The notes under the pieces were generated by a model. It was not told where the DNA came from, ran no database searches, and saw only the letters and a list, made by a program, of their open reading frames with translations. A DNA stretch of 64,000 bases, from contig NZ_FWXF01000003.1 in the NCBI RefSeq assembly GCF_900176285.1, positions 180,027 to 244,026 on the forward strand, read 5' to 3'. Source of the stretch: Desulfacinum hydrothermale DSM 13146. GTDB lineage: Bacteria; Desulfobacterota; Syntrophobacteria; Syntrophobacterales; DSM-9756. How positions within the stretch are numbered: position 1 is the first letter of the stretch; each line of letters begins with the position of its first letter. A program made the position numbers and the translations under genes. Positions 8,909-17,649 of the stretch are shown piece by piece.

Positions 8909-8985
8909 GCCCCCGTAGCTCAGGAGGATAGAGCACAGGATTCCTAATCCTGGTGTCGCAGGTTCGAATCCTGCCGGGGGCACCA
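8909..8985 (+). tRNA. tRNA-Arg (anticodon CCT)
   Basis: A 77-nt tRNA: acceptor GCCCCCG/CGGGGGC, D-arm GCTC/GAGC, anticodon stem CAGGA/TCCTG with loop TTCCTAA (anticodon CCT), T-arm GCAGG/CCTGC with TTCGAAT, and encoded ACCA. It decodes AGG. No integrated element is visible at its 3' end. Confidence 0.95.
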
Positions 8986-9008
8986 GCCTGTCCATGTTCC
9001 ACGCCATT

Positions 9009-9389
9009 TCATCGGCCGCCCAGGGCGGTGTTGAGCGCCGCCAGCAGCTCCTTCGGCGTAAAGGGCTTGGCAAGCAGCACCGACGCGCCTTTGCGATAGC
9101 CTTCCTCGATGGTTTCCGGCGTGGAAAAGCCGGTCATCATCACAATGGGCAGATCCGGACGATTCTCCAGAACCCATCCCACCAGATGCATCCCATCCCG
9201 GCGCGGCATTTTGAGATCCAGCACCAGAGCCCGGAAGCTCCGGCCGGGAAGCCTTTCCAGCGCCTCGTCCACGGAGGCGGCCAGCACCACGTCATAGCCC
9301 ACCGTCTCCAACACCATCCGGCAGCTTTGGAGCACGATGGGATCATCGTCCACCACCAGGATCGAGTCTTTTTCACTCACGCGCATCAT
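9009..9389 (-). CDS. Single-domain response regulator (CheY-like)
   Basis: A 126-residue stand-alone receiver. Acidic pocket VVDDDP (Asp14-16), phosphoacceptor in LVLDLKMP (Asp58), the conserved Thr in VMMTGFS, and Lys in LAKPFTPKEL. There is no output domain, so it likely acts by protein contact or in a phosphorelay. It overlaps the 3' end of the histidine kinase by 17 bases, so the pair is translationally coupled and probably cognate. Starts at either of two tandem ATGs, or at the GTG three codons on, are possible. Confidence 0.9.
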   Translation of the reverse strand: MMRVSEKDSILVVDDDPIVLQSCRMVLETVGYDVVLAASVDEALERLPGRSFRALVLDLKMPRRDGMHLVGWVLENRPDLPIVMMTGFSTPETIEEGYRKGASVLLAKPFTPKELLAALNTALGGR

Positions 9390-11334
9390 CCCGTTGAAGA
9401 GGCAGCCACACGGTAAAGGTCGTTCCGCTGCCCACCGCTGTATTGACGAATATCCGCCCGCCGTGCCGCGCCACGATCCCGTAGGACACGGACAAGCCCA
9501 GGCCCGTTCCCTGCCCCACCTGCTTGGTGGTGAAGAAGGGATCGAAGAGCTTTCCCATGTGCTCTTCGGGGATCCCGCAACCGGTGTCCACCACGCTGAC
9601 GCTCACCCCCGGCCTTTCCCCGCCGTCCTGGTCCGGGCGGCTCTCCGTGCGGCTTGTCACCGTGATGGTCCCGCCCGCTGCCGTGGCATCCAGGGCGTTG
9701 ATCAACAGGTTCATGAAGACCCCGCGCATCTGCTCCGGATCCACCACCAATGGGGGCAAGGACTCGGCAAGCAGACACTTCAATTCCACTCCTTTGATGA
9801 GAGCCTGGTTCTCCATGAGAGCCACGGTGGAAAGAATGAGCCGATTGAGGTCCGTGGGCTCCGGATGCAGCGCCGTCTGGCGGGAAAAGTCCAACAGGCC
9901 CTTGACGATCTTTCGAACCCGTTCGGTGGCGTCGGCAATGGTCTTGAGCCCCTCACGCACATCATCCGGCAGGTCTTGGCGATCCATGAACAGGTGGCTG
10001 AAGGTGAGCACACCCGTCAGGGGGTTGTTGATTTCATGGGCCACGCCGGCTGCCAAACGCCCCACGCTGGCCTGCTTCTGGGCCAAGAAGAGCTTGTCTT
10101 CCGTTTCCTGGCGCTGGCGGTTTTCCCGCTCCCGAATGGACGCCAGCATGTCCTTGAAGGTCTTCTGGAGCACCCCCAGCTCGGAGTGGGACACGGGCTC
10201 GATCTGGGGCGACAGGTCCCCTTGGGAGACCTGTCGGGCCGCCTTGATGAGTTGATGCACCGGCCACATGATCCGACGCTCCAGGATGGATCCCATCACG
10301 ATGGCCGTGCTAATCCCCAACAGGCTCATGGCCATGAAGGTGAGCAAGGCCTTGTTGCGCACATCCACGTAAGGCCGTTCGGGAACACCCACACAGAGCA
10401 TGCCGATGCGGTCCCCTGTAGCGGCATCCGTCAGGGGCTCATAGGAGGTCATGAACCAATCCCCCACCACCCAGGCACGCCCCACCCAAGATCGCCCTTC
10501 CTCCAGCACCTGCCGGGAGACGTCCTCCTGGGCTCGGGTTCCTTCAGCGTGCCCTCCATCGGCCAGCCTCACGTTGGTGGCGATGCGAAGATCGCCAAGA
10601 AAAAGGGTCACCGTACCCTGGGGCCGGCCGCCTTCGGCTCTGCGAAAGACCGTGTCTCGAATGCGATCCATCAGCTCCGCATTGCCGTTGACCAGGACGG
10701 CCCCATAGGCCACCCCCCAAAGGGCGTCACCGTGGAAGACGGGAACGGCCGCCGCCAGGAGCATCCCCTCTTCCACGAACGCCTGGCCGTTTTCCCCAGG
10801 CCGGCCCTTTCCCGCCGAAAAGATGGGAACCCGTGCCCGATGGGCCAGCATGGGGTTCTCTTCCGCAAGCCAGGCCACAGGGATCACCACCGGCCCGGCC
10901 ACCGCCCGTTCATTTCTGAGCACCGGGCCCACCAGGGGATGATCCGTATAGTCGGTCGCCACGGGAAAGGGGTCGGGGCCGATCCGCGCCACCACGCGAC
11001 CGCGCACATCCACCACCCCGCACATATCCAAGTCCGCCTTCTGCGCCAGGTTTTCCAGCAGGCGCAACAACCGCACCGGTCTTTCGTCATCGGCGGACAT
11101 GGTCCAGCCCATGTCCCCGAGGGCGGCTTCCAGCCCCAGCTGGACCTGGTGCACCTGGTCGTCCACCATGAGGCGGGCGGCATTGAGATCGGTCTCGATA
11201 CGTCCCGAAGCCTCGCTCACATAGGCCTGGTACAGTAGATGGGCCCCCACGATGAGCGACGTCATGCCGACCAGGAAGGAGACCCCCAGAAAGCTCACGA
11301 TGAGTTTGGTGCGCGTCTTTTCCAAGATCTTCAC
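9373..11334 (-). CDS. Membrane sensor histidine kinase with periplasmic Cache-type domain
   Basis: A 653-residue kinase. It has an N-terminal membrane helix (KLIVSFLGVSFLVGMTSLIV), a ~300-residue periplasmic sensory region of Cache-like length (MCGVVDVRGRVVARIG, DWFMTSYEPL), a second helix (ALLTFMAMSLLGISTAIVMG) and a HAMP-like segment. The HisKA H-box is AHEINNPLTGV (phosphoacceptor His433), followed by an N-box (NLLINALDA) and G boxes (DTGCGIP, GQGTGLGL). Start GTG 11334 is favoured by TTAGGAG ten bases upstream. It is coupled to the overlapping receiver gene. The stimulus is unknown, though a double-Cache fold would suggest a small organic ligand. Confidence 0.87.
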   Translation of the reverse strand: MKILEKTRTKLIVSFLGVSFLVGMTSLIVGAHLLYQAYVSEASGRIETDLNAARLMVDDQVHQVQLGLEAALGDMGWTMSADDERPVRLLRLLENLAQKADLDMCGVVDVRGRVVARIGPDPFPVATDYTDHPLVGPVLRNERAVAGPVVIPVAWLAEENPMLAHRARVPIFSAGKGRPGENGQAFVEEGMLLAAAVPVFHGDALWGVAYGAVLVNGNAELMDRIRDTVFRRAEGGRPQGTVTLFLGDLRIATNVRLADGGHAEGTRAQEDVSRQVLEEGRSWVGRAWVVGDWFMTSYEPLTDAATGDRIGMLCVGVPERPYVDVRNKALLTFMAMSLLGISTAIVMGSILERRIMWPVHQLIKAARQVSQGDLSPQIEPVSHSELGVLQKTFKDMLASIRERENRQRQETEDKLFLAQKQASVGRLAAGVAHEINNPLTGVLTFSHLFMDRQDLPDDVREGLKTIADATERVRKIVKGLLDFSRQTALHPEPTDLNRLILSTVALMENQALIKGVELKCLLAESLPPLVVDPEQMRGVFMNLLINALDATAAGGTITVTSRTESRPDQDGGERPGVSVSVVDTGCGIPEEHMGKLFDPFFTTKQVGQGTGLGLSVSYGIVARHGGRIFVNTAVGSGTTFTVWLPLQRDDARE

Positions 11335-11461
11335 GAAAGCATCTCTCCTAACTCGCCACGGCCACTTCATCCCGCCGCTGCGTGGACAAAAGGCCCTGCC
11401 GATCGTGCGGCCGTGGCGGCCCCATACGGGATAAGGATCCACCATAGGTGGAGATTATCCC

Positions 11462-12639
11462 ATGAAAGGCGGAACCACCACAACTTTTCAGAAACACCAC
11501 ATGGCCATCTCCCGGCCGCTGGTGCACGAAATCAACAACGCCCTCACCGGCGTGACACCTATTCCAAACTGGCTTCCAGGAAGACCACCTCCATGGTTCC
11601 CCCCGTACTCCCGGAGTTTCTGGAATTGTTAACCCAGCTGGAACCCAGCGCCCAACGGTGGGCAGCCTTGGCCAAGGCCCTCTTGGATTACCTGCCCCAA
11701 ACCCCCTTGGCCCGGGAGGCGGTGGACCTGACCGCTCTGGTGGAAAGATCCTTGAAAGAGTCCCTATCCCGACCAGACCCATTGGATCCCGCCCCGCTCC
11801 AGGTGGATGTGGACCTTCCCCGCCAACCGACCACGATCCTGGCCTGCCCCGGCCCGCTCCTTCGGGCGGTGCGGGCGCTGCTGACCAACGCCGTGGAGGC
11901 CGTCCAGGAAACCCCTGGGAAACGCCCTGCCCGGATCTCCATCGCATGGGGTACGGCCGGGGCCAGCGCCCGGATTCTGGTGGAGGATTCCGGACCGGGG
12001 ATCCCCTCCCACCTGGTCGAGGACGTGCCTCTGTTGGCCGCCGCCTTCATGAAGCGGTTCAGCGATGAGTATGGGCGCGACTTTCAAAGGATCTCCCCAG
12101 CCGCCGTGGAGCGCATGCAGGCCTATTCCTGGCCGGGTAACGTCCGCGAACTGGAAAACACCATCGCTCGAGCCGTGGCCCTGCAAGCCGGTCCCACCCT
12201 GGAAGACTGGCACCTTCCCTTTCCGGAAGAACCGCGGGAGCCCTCCTGCCCGCACCAGGACCCCGAGCCGCTCAGCCTCCGGGAAGTGGAACAGCGCCAC
12301 ATCCACAAGATGCTGCAACGCCTCCAGTGGAACATCTCCCAAACCGCCCGGGTCCTGGAAATCGACCGGACCACGCTGCACAAAAAGATCAAAAGATACG
12401 GACTGAAGCCCTCCGGCCGCCCGGATGGAGGTCTTTCGCCACCCCTGTGGTGCATCGCCACACCTTCCCCTCCGAGCCTCGCCCCATGGACCGCTGCACA
12501 GAACGGCAGACCTTTAGGGATGCCCTCCTGTGGCGTTTTCCCACATCCTTGGGCCTCGCCCCCGTCCCCTTCTCTTCCGATCTGCAGGCCCTGGACAGCC
12601 GACGCCCGCCCGCACCCCCTTTCACCAGGCCCTTTTTGA
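11462..12639 (+). pseudogene. Decayed histidine kinase fused to an NtrC C-terminus
   Basis: The remains of two genes in one stretch. From ATG 11462 the frame reads an H-box (RPLVHEINNALTGV). Near 11555 the homologous reading jumps frame and continues YSKLASRK, then kinase ATPase elements LLTNAVEAVQ and VEDSGPGIP. Immediately after (HLVEDVPLLAAAF) it turns into the back half of an NtrC-type activator: WPGNVRELENTIARAV and a Fis-type helix-turn-helix ending LHKKIKRYGL near 12408. The AAA+ core (GESGTGK, GAFTGA) is missing. The simplest reading is a deletion joining adjacent kinase and regulator genes plus a frameshift. Residues after the HTH look non-coding. Confidence 0.75.
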
Positions 12640-12858
12640 CCACGCTTCCCACCAGGTGTGTGGGCCAGGCTTTCCGCGGTTCGGCCCCTTCGGGCACCGG
12701 GATGTGAAAGATTTTTTCAGCGCCTCGGGCCAGGTGGTTCGGCATTTTGGCACACATCATGCTTCTAAGGTCGGCCACCAAGAGAGGCCGCAACGCCTCC
12801 ACCCATGACAATCGGAACCCACTTTCGCCTTCGGGCGGAAAAGAAAGGAGAACGGGCT
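12640..12858. other. Intergenic, nothing assigned
   Basis: Open frames occur on both strands, but none has a ribosome-binding site plus recognisable sequence. It probably holds the leader of the receiver gene at 12859. Confidence 0.3.
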
Positions 12859-13476
12859 ATGTTGAACGCACTGGTGATCGACGATGAACACATTGTGTTG
12901 GATTCCATCGCCTCCATTTTGAGGGGAGAAAACTTTTCCGTGGATTTGTCCCGGGACGGACGTCAGGGTCTGGACCGTGCGCTTCGCCGAAACTACGACG
13001 TGGTCCTCACGGACATCCGCATGCCGGAGATGGACGGCCTCCATGTGCTCAAGCGGATCAAGCAGACCAAGCCCCATGTGCCGGTCGTCGTCATCACGGG
13101 ATACGGCTCCGTGGACTCGGCGGTGGACGCCATGAAATCGGGCGCCGCCAACTACCTGGAAAAGCCCTTCACCCCCCGCCAGATCATCGACGCGGTGGTA
13201 CAGGCCGTGGGGCTTCGAAAAGATCATCCCTTCTGCGCCGACCCCATCGTCCACCCCTATGAAGTGGAGCGGGTGCTCACCCAGGCGGCCAACGACCATG
13301 AAAAGGCCCGCTCGCTCCTTCAGGACGGCTCCAAGGCCCTGCCCGAGCGACTCACCACGGCGGAAAGGTGCGCCATCCTCTCGGGCGACATCGCCTGGCT
13401 CGAACAGCGCCTGGGAACGCTCACGGGAGAAGAACGCAGCGTGCTGGAATCCCGCCTGAGCGCAGAGATCTGGTGA
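12859..13476 (+). CDS. Response regulator with non-standard C-terminal extension
   Basis: A 205-residue protein. Residues 1-120 are a canonical receiver (VIDDEH, LTDIRMPEMDG with the phosphoacceptor Asp, VVVITGYGS, and Lys in YLEKPFTP), closest to NtrC-type receivers. The following ~85 residues (from HPFCADPIVHPYEVERVL to the end) are helical and match no output domain I know; there is no AAA+ or HTH. AAAGGAG precedes the ATG by ten bases. It sits just downstream of the decayed kinase-NtrC remnant, so its original partner may be lost. A hairpin terminator follows. Confidence 0.85.
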   Translation: MLNALVIDDEHIVLDSIASILRGENFSVDLSRDGRQGLDRALRRNYDVVLTDIRMPEMDGLHVLKRIKQTKPHVPVVVITGYGSVDSAVDAMKSGAANYLEKPFTPRQIIDAVVQAVGLRKDHPFCADPIVHPYEVERVLTQAANDHEKARSLLQDGSKALPERLTTAERCAILSGDIAWLEQRLGTLTGEERSVLESRLSAEIW

Positions 13477-13485
13477 TCCAAGCGC

Positions 13486-13525
13486 GGGGCAGACGGGCCG
13501 AGTGGCGCTCCCCCTGCCCCTTTTT
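13486..13525 (+). terminator. Probable Rho-independent terminator
   Basis: GGGGCAG (13486-13492) pairs with CTGCCCC (13514-13520) around a 21-base loop, followed by TTTTT. It lies ten bases after the receiver gene. Confidence 0.6.
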
Positions 13526-13582
13526 CCAGCGATCCTTGCACCTCCCCTGGTGCAGCCCCCCACCCATGCGCCCCCACCCCGG

Positions 13583-13680
13583 GAGACTGTCCGAAAACGA
13601 CCAGATTGCCACCTGCGGACCCGTGCGGTCGGCCTGGCCAGCCTTGTAGGGGCGGGTTCGGAACCCGCCCCTACAAGGCT
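13583..13680 (-). repeat. MITE-like repeat, half copy with palindrome
   Basis: Starts GAGACTGTCCGAAAACGACC and runs through the sequence found (inverted) as the right arm of the 19748 copy. It ends with a 41-base palindrome (13640-13680) whose half is AGCCTTGTAGGGGCGGGTTC. Confidence 0.7.
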
Positions 13681-13715
13681 GCATGAGAATTCAAATCGCG
13701 AAATCGGGCCGAGAT

Positions 13716-13744
13716 GTAGGGGCACGGCGGCGCCGTGCCCCTAC
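13716..13744. repeat. REP palindrome (GTAGGGGCACGGC family)
   Basis: A 29-base palindrome with half-site GTAGGGGCACGGC. The same repeat occurs at 33755-33783 and 57248-57276, with degenerate forms at 33950 and 56849. The 33755 copy abuts a RAYT transposase remnant, so this is likely a RAYT-dependent REP family. Confidence 0.75.
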
Positions 13745-13821
13745 GACCCATGGGAACCGGACAGCTGATGGGCTGCAAGAGCGGCCGTTTTTCCTACTCG
13801 TGATGGCGCGTCCGGGCTCAA

Positions 13822-13849
13822 TTGCAAAATGCCCGTCTTCTGGTATCAT
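13822..13849 (+). promoter_or_regulatory. Probable sigma-70 promoter for the HAD gene
   Basis: TTGCAA (13822-13827), a 16-base spacer and TATCAT (13844-13849), 70 bases before the GTG start of the HAD hydrolase. Confidence 0.5.
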
Positions 13850-13918
13850 GGCCCCGGTGAACGCTCTTGGACTGTTTTCCCAATCCATGCAAGTTTTTGG
13901 ACAAAAGGAGCTTTCCAC

Positions 13919-14644
13919 GTGCCCTCTCCAATGCATCCGTTGCGGGCCGTCATTTTCGATTTCGATGGCGTGGTGGTGGATTCCGAACCCCTCCATTACA
14001 AGGCCTTCATGCAGGTACTGGCCCCCTTCGGCCTGACGCACGATTATGCTGTGTACACGGAGCGATACATCGGCTTTGACGACCGGGACGCCTTTCGGGC
14101 CGTCTTCCAAGATGCCGGGCGCCCGCTTTCGCCGGAGCTCTTTGAGCGTCTGCTCCAGGAAAAGCAGGCGGCCTTCAAGCGTCTCGTCTCCCAGGACCTC
14201 CAAGCCTTTCCCGGCGTCCACCGTCTGGTGCGCGACCTTCACCGGGAGGGGTTGCCCCTGGCCATCGCATCGGGAGCCGTGAGAGACGAGATTGTACTCA
14301 TGCTCCACACCCTGGGTCTGAAGGAGTATTTCCCCGTGCTGGTAACGGCGGATGACGTGGCCCACAGCAAGCCCGACCCGGAAAGCTACACCCTGGCCGT
14401 CAAGCGGCTCAGGGACCGGGGGGATCTGCCAACGACCTCTTCAGGCCCTCCGAACGGCTGCCTGGTGATCGAGGACACCCCCACGGGGATCGAGGCCGCC
14501 AAAGCCGCTGGGCTTTTTGTGGTGGGGGTGGCCCATTCGTTTTCCCAAGACGACCTGGGGCAAGCCGACCAGGTGGTTCCCGCCGTTTCGGATCTTTCCG
14601 TGGATCTCTTGCGATCCTTCATTGAGAAGGCCCGGGATCCATGA
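13919..14644 (+). CDS. HAD-superfamily phosphatase (beta-phosphoglucomutase/phosphoglycolate phosphatase-like)
   Basis: A 241-residue subfamily-I HAD enzyme. Motif I is DFDGVVVDSEP (nucleophile and acid/base Asp pair), motif II is the Ser in AIASGAV, motif III is the Lys in HSKPDPESY, and motif IV is VIEDTPTGIEAAKAAG. The helical cap lies between residues 20 and 90. Start GTG 13919 has AAAGGAG eight bases upstream; an ATG at 13931 is the alternative. It probably dephosphorylates a small phosphorylated metabolite, but the substrate is not decided by sequence. The genes on both sides appear unrelated. Confidence 0.87.
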   Translation: MPSPMHPLRAVIFDFDGVVVDSEPLHYKAFMQVLAPFGLTHDYAVYTERYIGFDDRDAFRAVFQDAGRPLSPELFERLLQEKQAAFKRLVSQDLQAFPGVHRLVRDLHREGLPLAIASGAVRDEIVLMLHTLGLKEYFPVLVTADDVAHSKPDPESYTLAVKRLRDRGDLPTTSSGPPNGCLVIEDTPTGIEAAKAAGLFVVGVAHSFSQDDLGQADQVVPAVSDLSVDLLRSFIEKARDP

Positions 14645-14837
14645 TTCGTTCAAGGCGATGCGTCTGGCGCGATCGGGAATCAGGCCTCGGTCTGCGGCAA
14701 GGGCGGTCGGGGCTGCGAATCGGATCGCCGACCGCCCGGATCGTGTGCGGGAAGTCCCCGAACGACCTGAGGTTTCGTCAAGGCGCCCAAGACACGGGGC
14801 GAGTGCGACCATGAGCAGGACCTTGAGGGAGGAGACC

Positions 14838-16031
14838 ATGCGGATCGTTCCGTCGGAAGAGATCGCCGGACGTCTTGTGACCTTTCAGGCAGGTCTCAAA
14901 AAGCTTGGCGTCCACGCCGCCATCCTGCGCCAGAACACCGACCTCTACTACTTCACGGGGACGGTCCAGGACGGCTACCTGATCGTTCCCGCCGAAGGCC
15001 AGCCCATCTTTGCCGTTCGGCGGGATGTGCAGCGCGCCCAACAACAGTCCCCCCTGCGTCCCATTCTTCCCCTCGGCAGTCTCAAGGAACTTCCCGGCCT
15101 GGTGGAAGAAGCCGTGGGCGTCCCGGCGCCGCGCACCTTGGGCCTGGAACTGGACGTTCTTCCCGCCGCCACCTTCTTTTTCTTCGATGAGAAGCTGTTG
15201 CCCAAGGATCACTTGGTGGACGTGGGGGGACTGATCCGACAGATCCGAATGGTCAAGTCGTCCTGGGAAATCTCCATGATGCGCGAGGCGGCTCGAATTT
15301 CCCATGCGGTGGCTCAGGCCGTTCCCGATCTTGCCCGGGAAGGCATGGGCGAATGGGAGCTCATGGCGGAGCTCCAGCGGGTGGCGCTTCTCAACGGGCA
15401 TCTGGGCTTTTCACGGGTGCGGGCTTTCAACCTGGAAATCTTTTTCGGTCACATCCTTTCCGGGCCGGAAGCGGCCACGCCGTCTTACGCCGACGCCCCC
15501 ACAGGAGGTGCCGGCATCAGCCCCGCCTTCGGCCAGGGATCGGGCAGGCGATCTCTCAAACGGGGCGATCTTCTCAGCGTGGACACCATGATGAACCACC
15601 ACGGCTACCTGAACGATCAGACGCGCAACTTCAGCCTGGGGGCGCCCCACCCTGTCCTCCGAGACACCTACCGATTGTGCCGGGATCTTCACCAGTGGCT
15701 GCGGGAAAACGCGAAGCCCGGCGCCGTCACAGGCGAGCTTTACGATTCCGCCGTGGCCCTGGTGGAAAAGGCCGGCAAGCGCCGGCATTTCATGGGCCCC
15801 GAGGACAGCGGGGTTTCCTTTCTGGCCCACGGTCTGGGCTTGGAAGTGGACGAACTTCCCTTCATCGCGCGCGGTCAGAAGATGGTGCTGCAGGAAGGAA
15901 TGACTCTGGCCTTCGAGCCCAAGTGGGCCTTTCCAGGCCTGGGTATCGTGGGCTATGAAAACACCTACGTGGTCACCCGGGACGGGCTGGATTCCCTCAA
16001 TATCACCCCGGAAGACCTGGTGGTGATCTAG
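14838..16031 (+). CDS. M24-family peptidase (Xaa-Pro aminopeptidase-like)
   Basis: A 397-residue 'pita-bread' metallopeptidase. Residues 1-130 form the creatinase-type N-terminal domain (ILRQNTDLYYFTGTVQDGYLIV). The C-terminal domain carries the dinuclear metal ligands: an Asp in LLSVDTMMNHHGYLNDQTRNF, a His in FLAHGLGLEVDELPF, and Glu residues in GMTLAFEPKWAFPGLGIVGYENTYVV. GAGGGAGGAGACC precedes the ATG. 190 bases upstream separate it from the HAD gene, including a GC-rich hairpin (GGGCGGTCGG/CCGACCGCCC at 14701-14738) without a T-run. Cytosolic proline-peptide turnover is likely. Confidence 0.88.
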   Translation: MRIVPSEEIAGRLVTFQAGLKKLGVHAAILRQNTDLYYFTGTVQDGYLIVPAEGQPIFAVRRDVQRAQQQSPLRPILPLGSLKELPGLVEEAVGVPAPRTLGLELDVLPAATFFFFDEKLLPKDHLVDVGGLIRQIRMVKSSWEISMMREAARISHAVAQAVPDLAREGMGEWELMAELQRVALLNGHLGFSRVRAFNLEIFFGHILSGPEAATPSYADAPTGGAGISPAFGQGSGRRSLKRGDLLSVDTMMNHHGYLNDQTRNFSLGAPHPVLRDTYRLCRDLHQWLRENAKPGAVTGELYDSAVALVEKAGKRRHFMGPEDSGVSFLAHGLGLEVDELPFIARGQKMVLQEGMTLAFEPKWAFPGLGIVGYENTYVVTRDGLDSLNITPEDLVVI

Positions 16032-16153
16032 AACTTGCCGCTGTCCAAATAGATCTTTGAGGCCGTTTGGCGGGCTTCGGTGCGCGCCGTCCCGCGTGCC
16101 GGAAACGCCGGGGATGCGAAACAGAGCGGATTCTTCTTCGGCTCCTTATGGAA

Positions 16154-16325
16154 GCAGGCTGTCTGACAAGGGCCTCTTGGCCTTTCTGACAAATGCAATT
16201 CAACTGTGCCAGGCGATGTTTTTTGATCTTTGTAGCTGGGGCGGGTTCGGAACCCGCCCCTACCGCCGAAGGTTGGGCCGACAGCACGGGCCCTCAGGGA
16301 GCAACCTGGGCGTTCTCGGACAGGC
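16154..16325 (+). repeat. MITE-like repeat
   Basis: A ~170-bp copy. The left end is GGCTGTCTGACAAGGGCC, the middle is a palindrome on GGGGCGGGTTCGG (about 16238-16263), and the right end GCGTTCTCGGACAGGC is inverted relative to the left. The arms align with the 19748 copy throughout. The rest of 16032-16433 is featureless. Confidence 0.7.
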
Positions 16326-16433
16326 TCGAAAGCCCTTTGTTCGGGAAGCTCCCACGAAGCTACGCCCCGGTGCTATGCGGTGTTTGGACTGTTTGAGGAC
16401 AGCCCGCGCCAAACATGAGCGAGGATCAACGGG

Positions 16434-16640
16434 ATGGACGCACACCAAAGCAACGACCCGGTGCCTCTCCAATTGACGTGCCTCTTTTGCGGCGGCGACG
16501 CCCGCATCCAAGGCCGGTGAGCCAACGCCCGAGTCGTCTGCAGGGCCTGTGGAATGGAAGTGCGCTTGGATGCCTATGGGGACCAGCTGGAGGCCTGGGT
16601 GGAAGCCGTGGGCCGCTGGTGTGAGAAGGAAAGCGAATAG
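16434..16640 (+). pseudogene. Lar-like zinc-ribbon small protein interrupted by TGA
   Basis: From ATG 16434 the frame reads LTCLFCGGDARIQGR, then TGA (16518-16520), then ANARVVCRACGMEVRLDAYGDQLEAW and ends at TAG 16640. Two CxxC pairs spaced like this, followed by an acid/EAW-type tail, are typical of Lar-like (restriction-alleviation-type) zinc ribbons. Read through, it would be 68 aa. The simplest explanation is a CGA-to-TGA nonsense change or a sequencing error. GAGG lies nine bases before the ATG. The open frame on the far side continues into the polyferredoxin frame after the TAG. Confidence 0.55.
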
Positions 16641-16703
16641 GCCTTCGGGATCATCGCCCCCAGCACCAACGAAGCCTCGGGAATCTTCCAGGTCGCCCTT
16701 CCC

Positions 16704-17606
16704 ATGAGAACTGTTTGTGTGCTAGAAAAAGACGTCGCCGATGAGACTTCAACCGCCGCCGGCTGCCCCCAAGAGGCCATGAAACGAGAAGACGCCCACA
16801 GGATCCTCTACAGCCTCCGCTTTTATCACCACACTTTGTCCTTGGAAATCGATCGCACGCAATGCATCCATTGCGATTTGTGCACCGTGACGTGCCCCCA
16901 CCAGGCCATCTGGGTGGAGGCCGACGAGGACGGCCTGGAAGTCCATCTGGACGAGCGGCGTTGCGTGCTTTGCGAAGTCTGTGCCTACGTGTGCCCGGTG
17001 GAGGCCATTTCTCTGCGCTACGACGGCGAACCGAAGGAGCTTCTCCGCGGCTCGGGAGGGCTGCCCCCCATACCCCCCAAGCTGCACGTGGCCGTGGACC
17101 AGTGCCCGCATCGATGTGAGATCGTGGCGGAGGAAACCGAACACTGGTGTCGGCAGCAGCGCCGCCTGGTGGAAAACCGCCTGGAGGAGTGCCCCAAGTA
17201 CTGTTTCCGTTGCGTGGAAACGTGTCCCCGGGGAGTGTACCAGGCCACCCCGGAAGGAACGGCGCCGGATCCCCGGGCATGCCTCCGCTGCATGCACTGC
17301 CTGGACACGTGCCAGTACGGGTCCATCCAGGTTCATCCGATCTTCCGCGGCCGGGTGCGCCTGGATGCCCACAAGTGCCCCGCGGACTGCAGCCTGTGCA
17401 TCGATATCTGTCCGGTAAAGGTCATCGAACGCCGGGACGGCCACGTGACCCTGCTGCGCGATCGATGCGCCCTATGCGGAGCCTGCGCCAATATCTGCGA
17501 TCAGGATGCGATCCAAGTGATACGGGAAGACATCTGCCTCATCCAAGAAAGGGAATGTGCCCTTTGGGATCGATTGAAACAAAGCCTTCTGGCGAGCGCC
17601 TCGTGA
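16704..17606 (+). CDS. Polyferredoxin (FwdF-like) of the Fwd-Hdr cluster
   Basis: A 300-residue multi-[4Fe-4S] protein with about six cluster motifs in order: CIHCDLCTVTCP, CVLCEVCAYVCP, CFRCVETCP, CLRCMHCLDTCQ, CPADCSLCIDICP and CALCGACANICD. This is the pattern of FwdF/MvhB-type polyferredoxins, soluble electron wires that link Fwd and Hdr modules in methanogens. First in the same-strand cluster, 43 bases before the HdrA-MvhD gene. The start is uncertain: ATG 16704 has no good ribosome-binding site, and ATG 16779 (MKREDAHRI) is the alternative. Its role as the cluster's electron conduit is inferred from context. Confidence 0.85.
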   Translation: MRTVCVLEKDVADETSTAAGCPQEAMKREDAHRILYSLRFYHHTLSLEIDRTQCIHCDLCTVTCPHQAIWVEADEDGLEVHLDERRCVLCEVCAYVCPVEAISLRYDGEPKELLRGSGGLPPIPPKLHVAVDQCPHRCEIVAEETEHWCRQQRRLVENRLEECPKYCFRCVETCPRGVYQATPEGTAPDPRACLRCMHCLDTCQYGSIQVHPIFRGRVRLDAHKCPADCSLCIDICPVKVIERRDGHVTLLRDRCALCGACANICDQDAIQVIREDICLIQERECALWDRLKQSLLASAS

Positions 17607-17649
17607 AGTGGTGCCGGGGGATGGTCCTACACACCCTCGAGGGGATGTC

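Noticed and set aside
8909..8985. tRNA-Arg as an integration (att) site
   Set aside because: No direct repeat of the tRNA 3' end and no integrase gene were seen in the flanking DNA.
12389..12811. 140-codon minus-strand frame after the kinase-NtrC remnant
   Set aside because: Arg/Ser-rich, no ribosome-binding site, no recognisable sequence; the plus strand is equally open here.
16518..16520. TGA in the zinc-ribbon gene as selenocysteine
   Set aside because: The position is not a Cys in such zinc ribbons and no SECIS-like hairpin follows, unlike the peroxiredoxin case.
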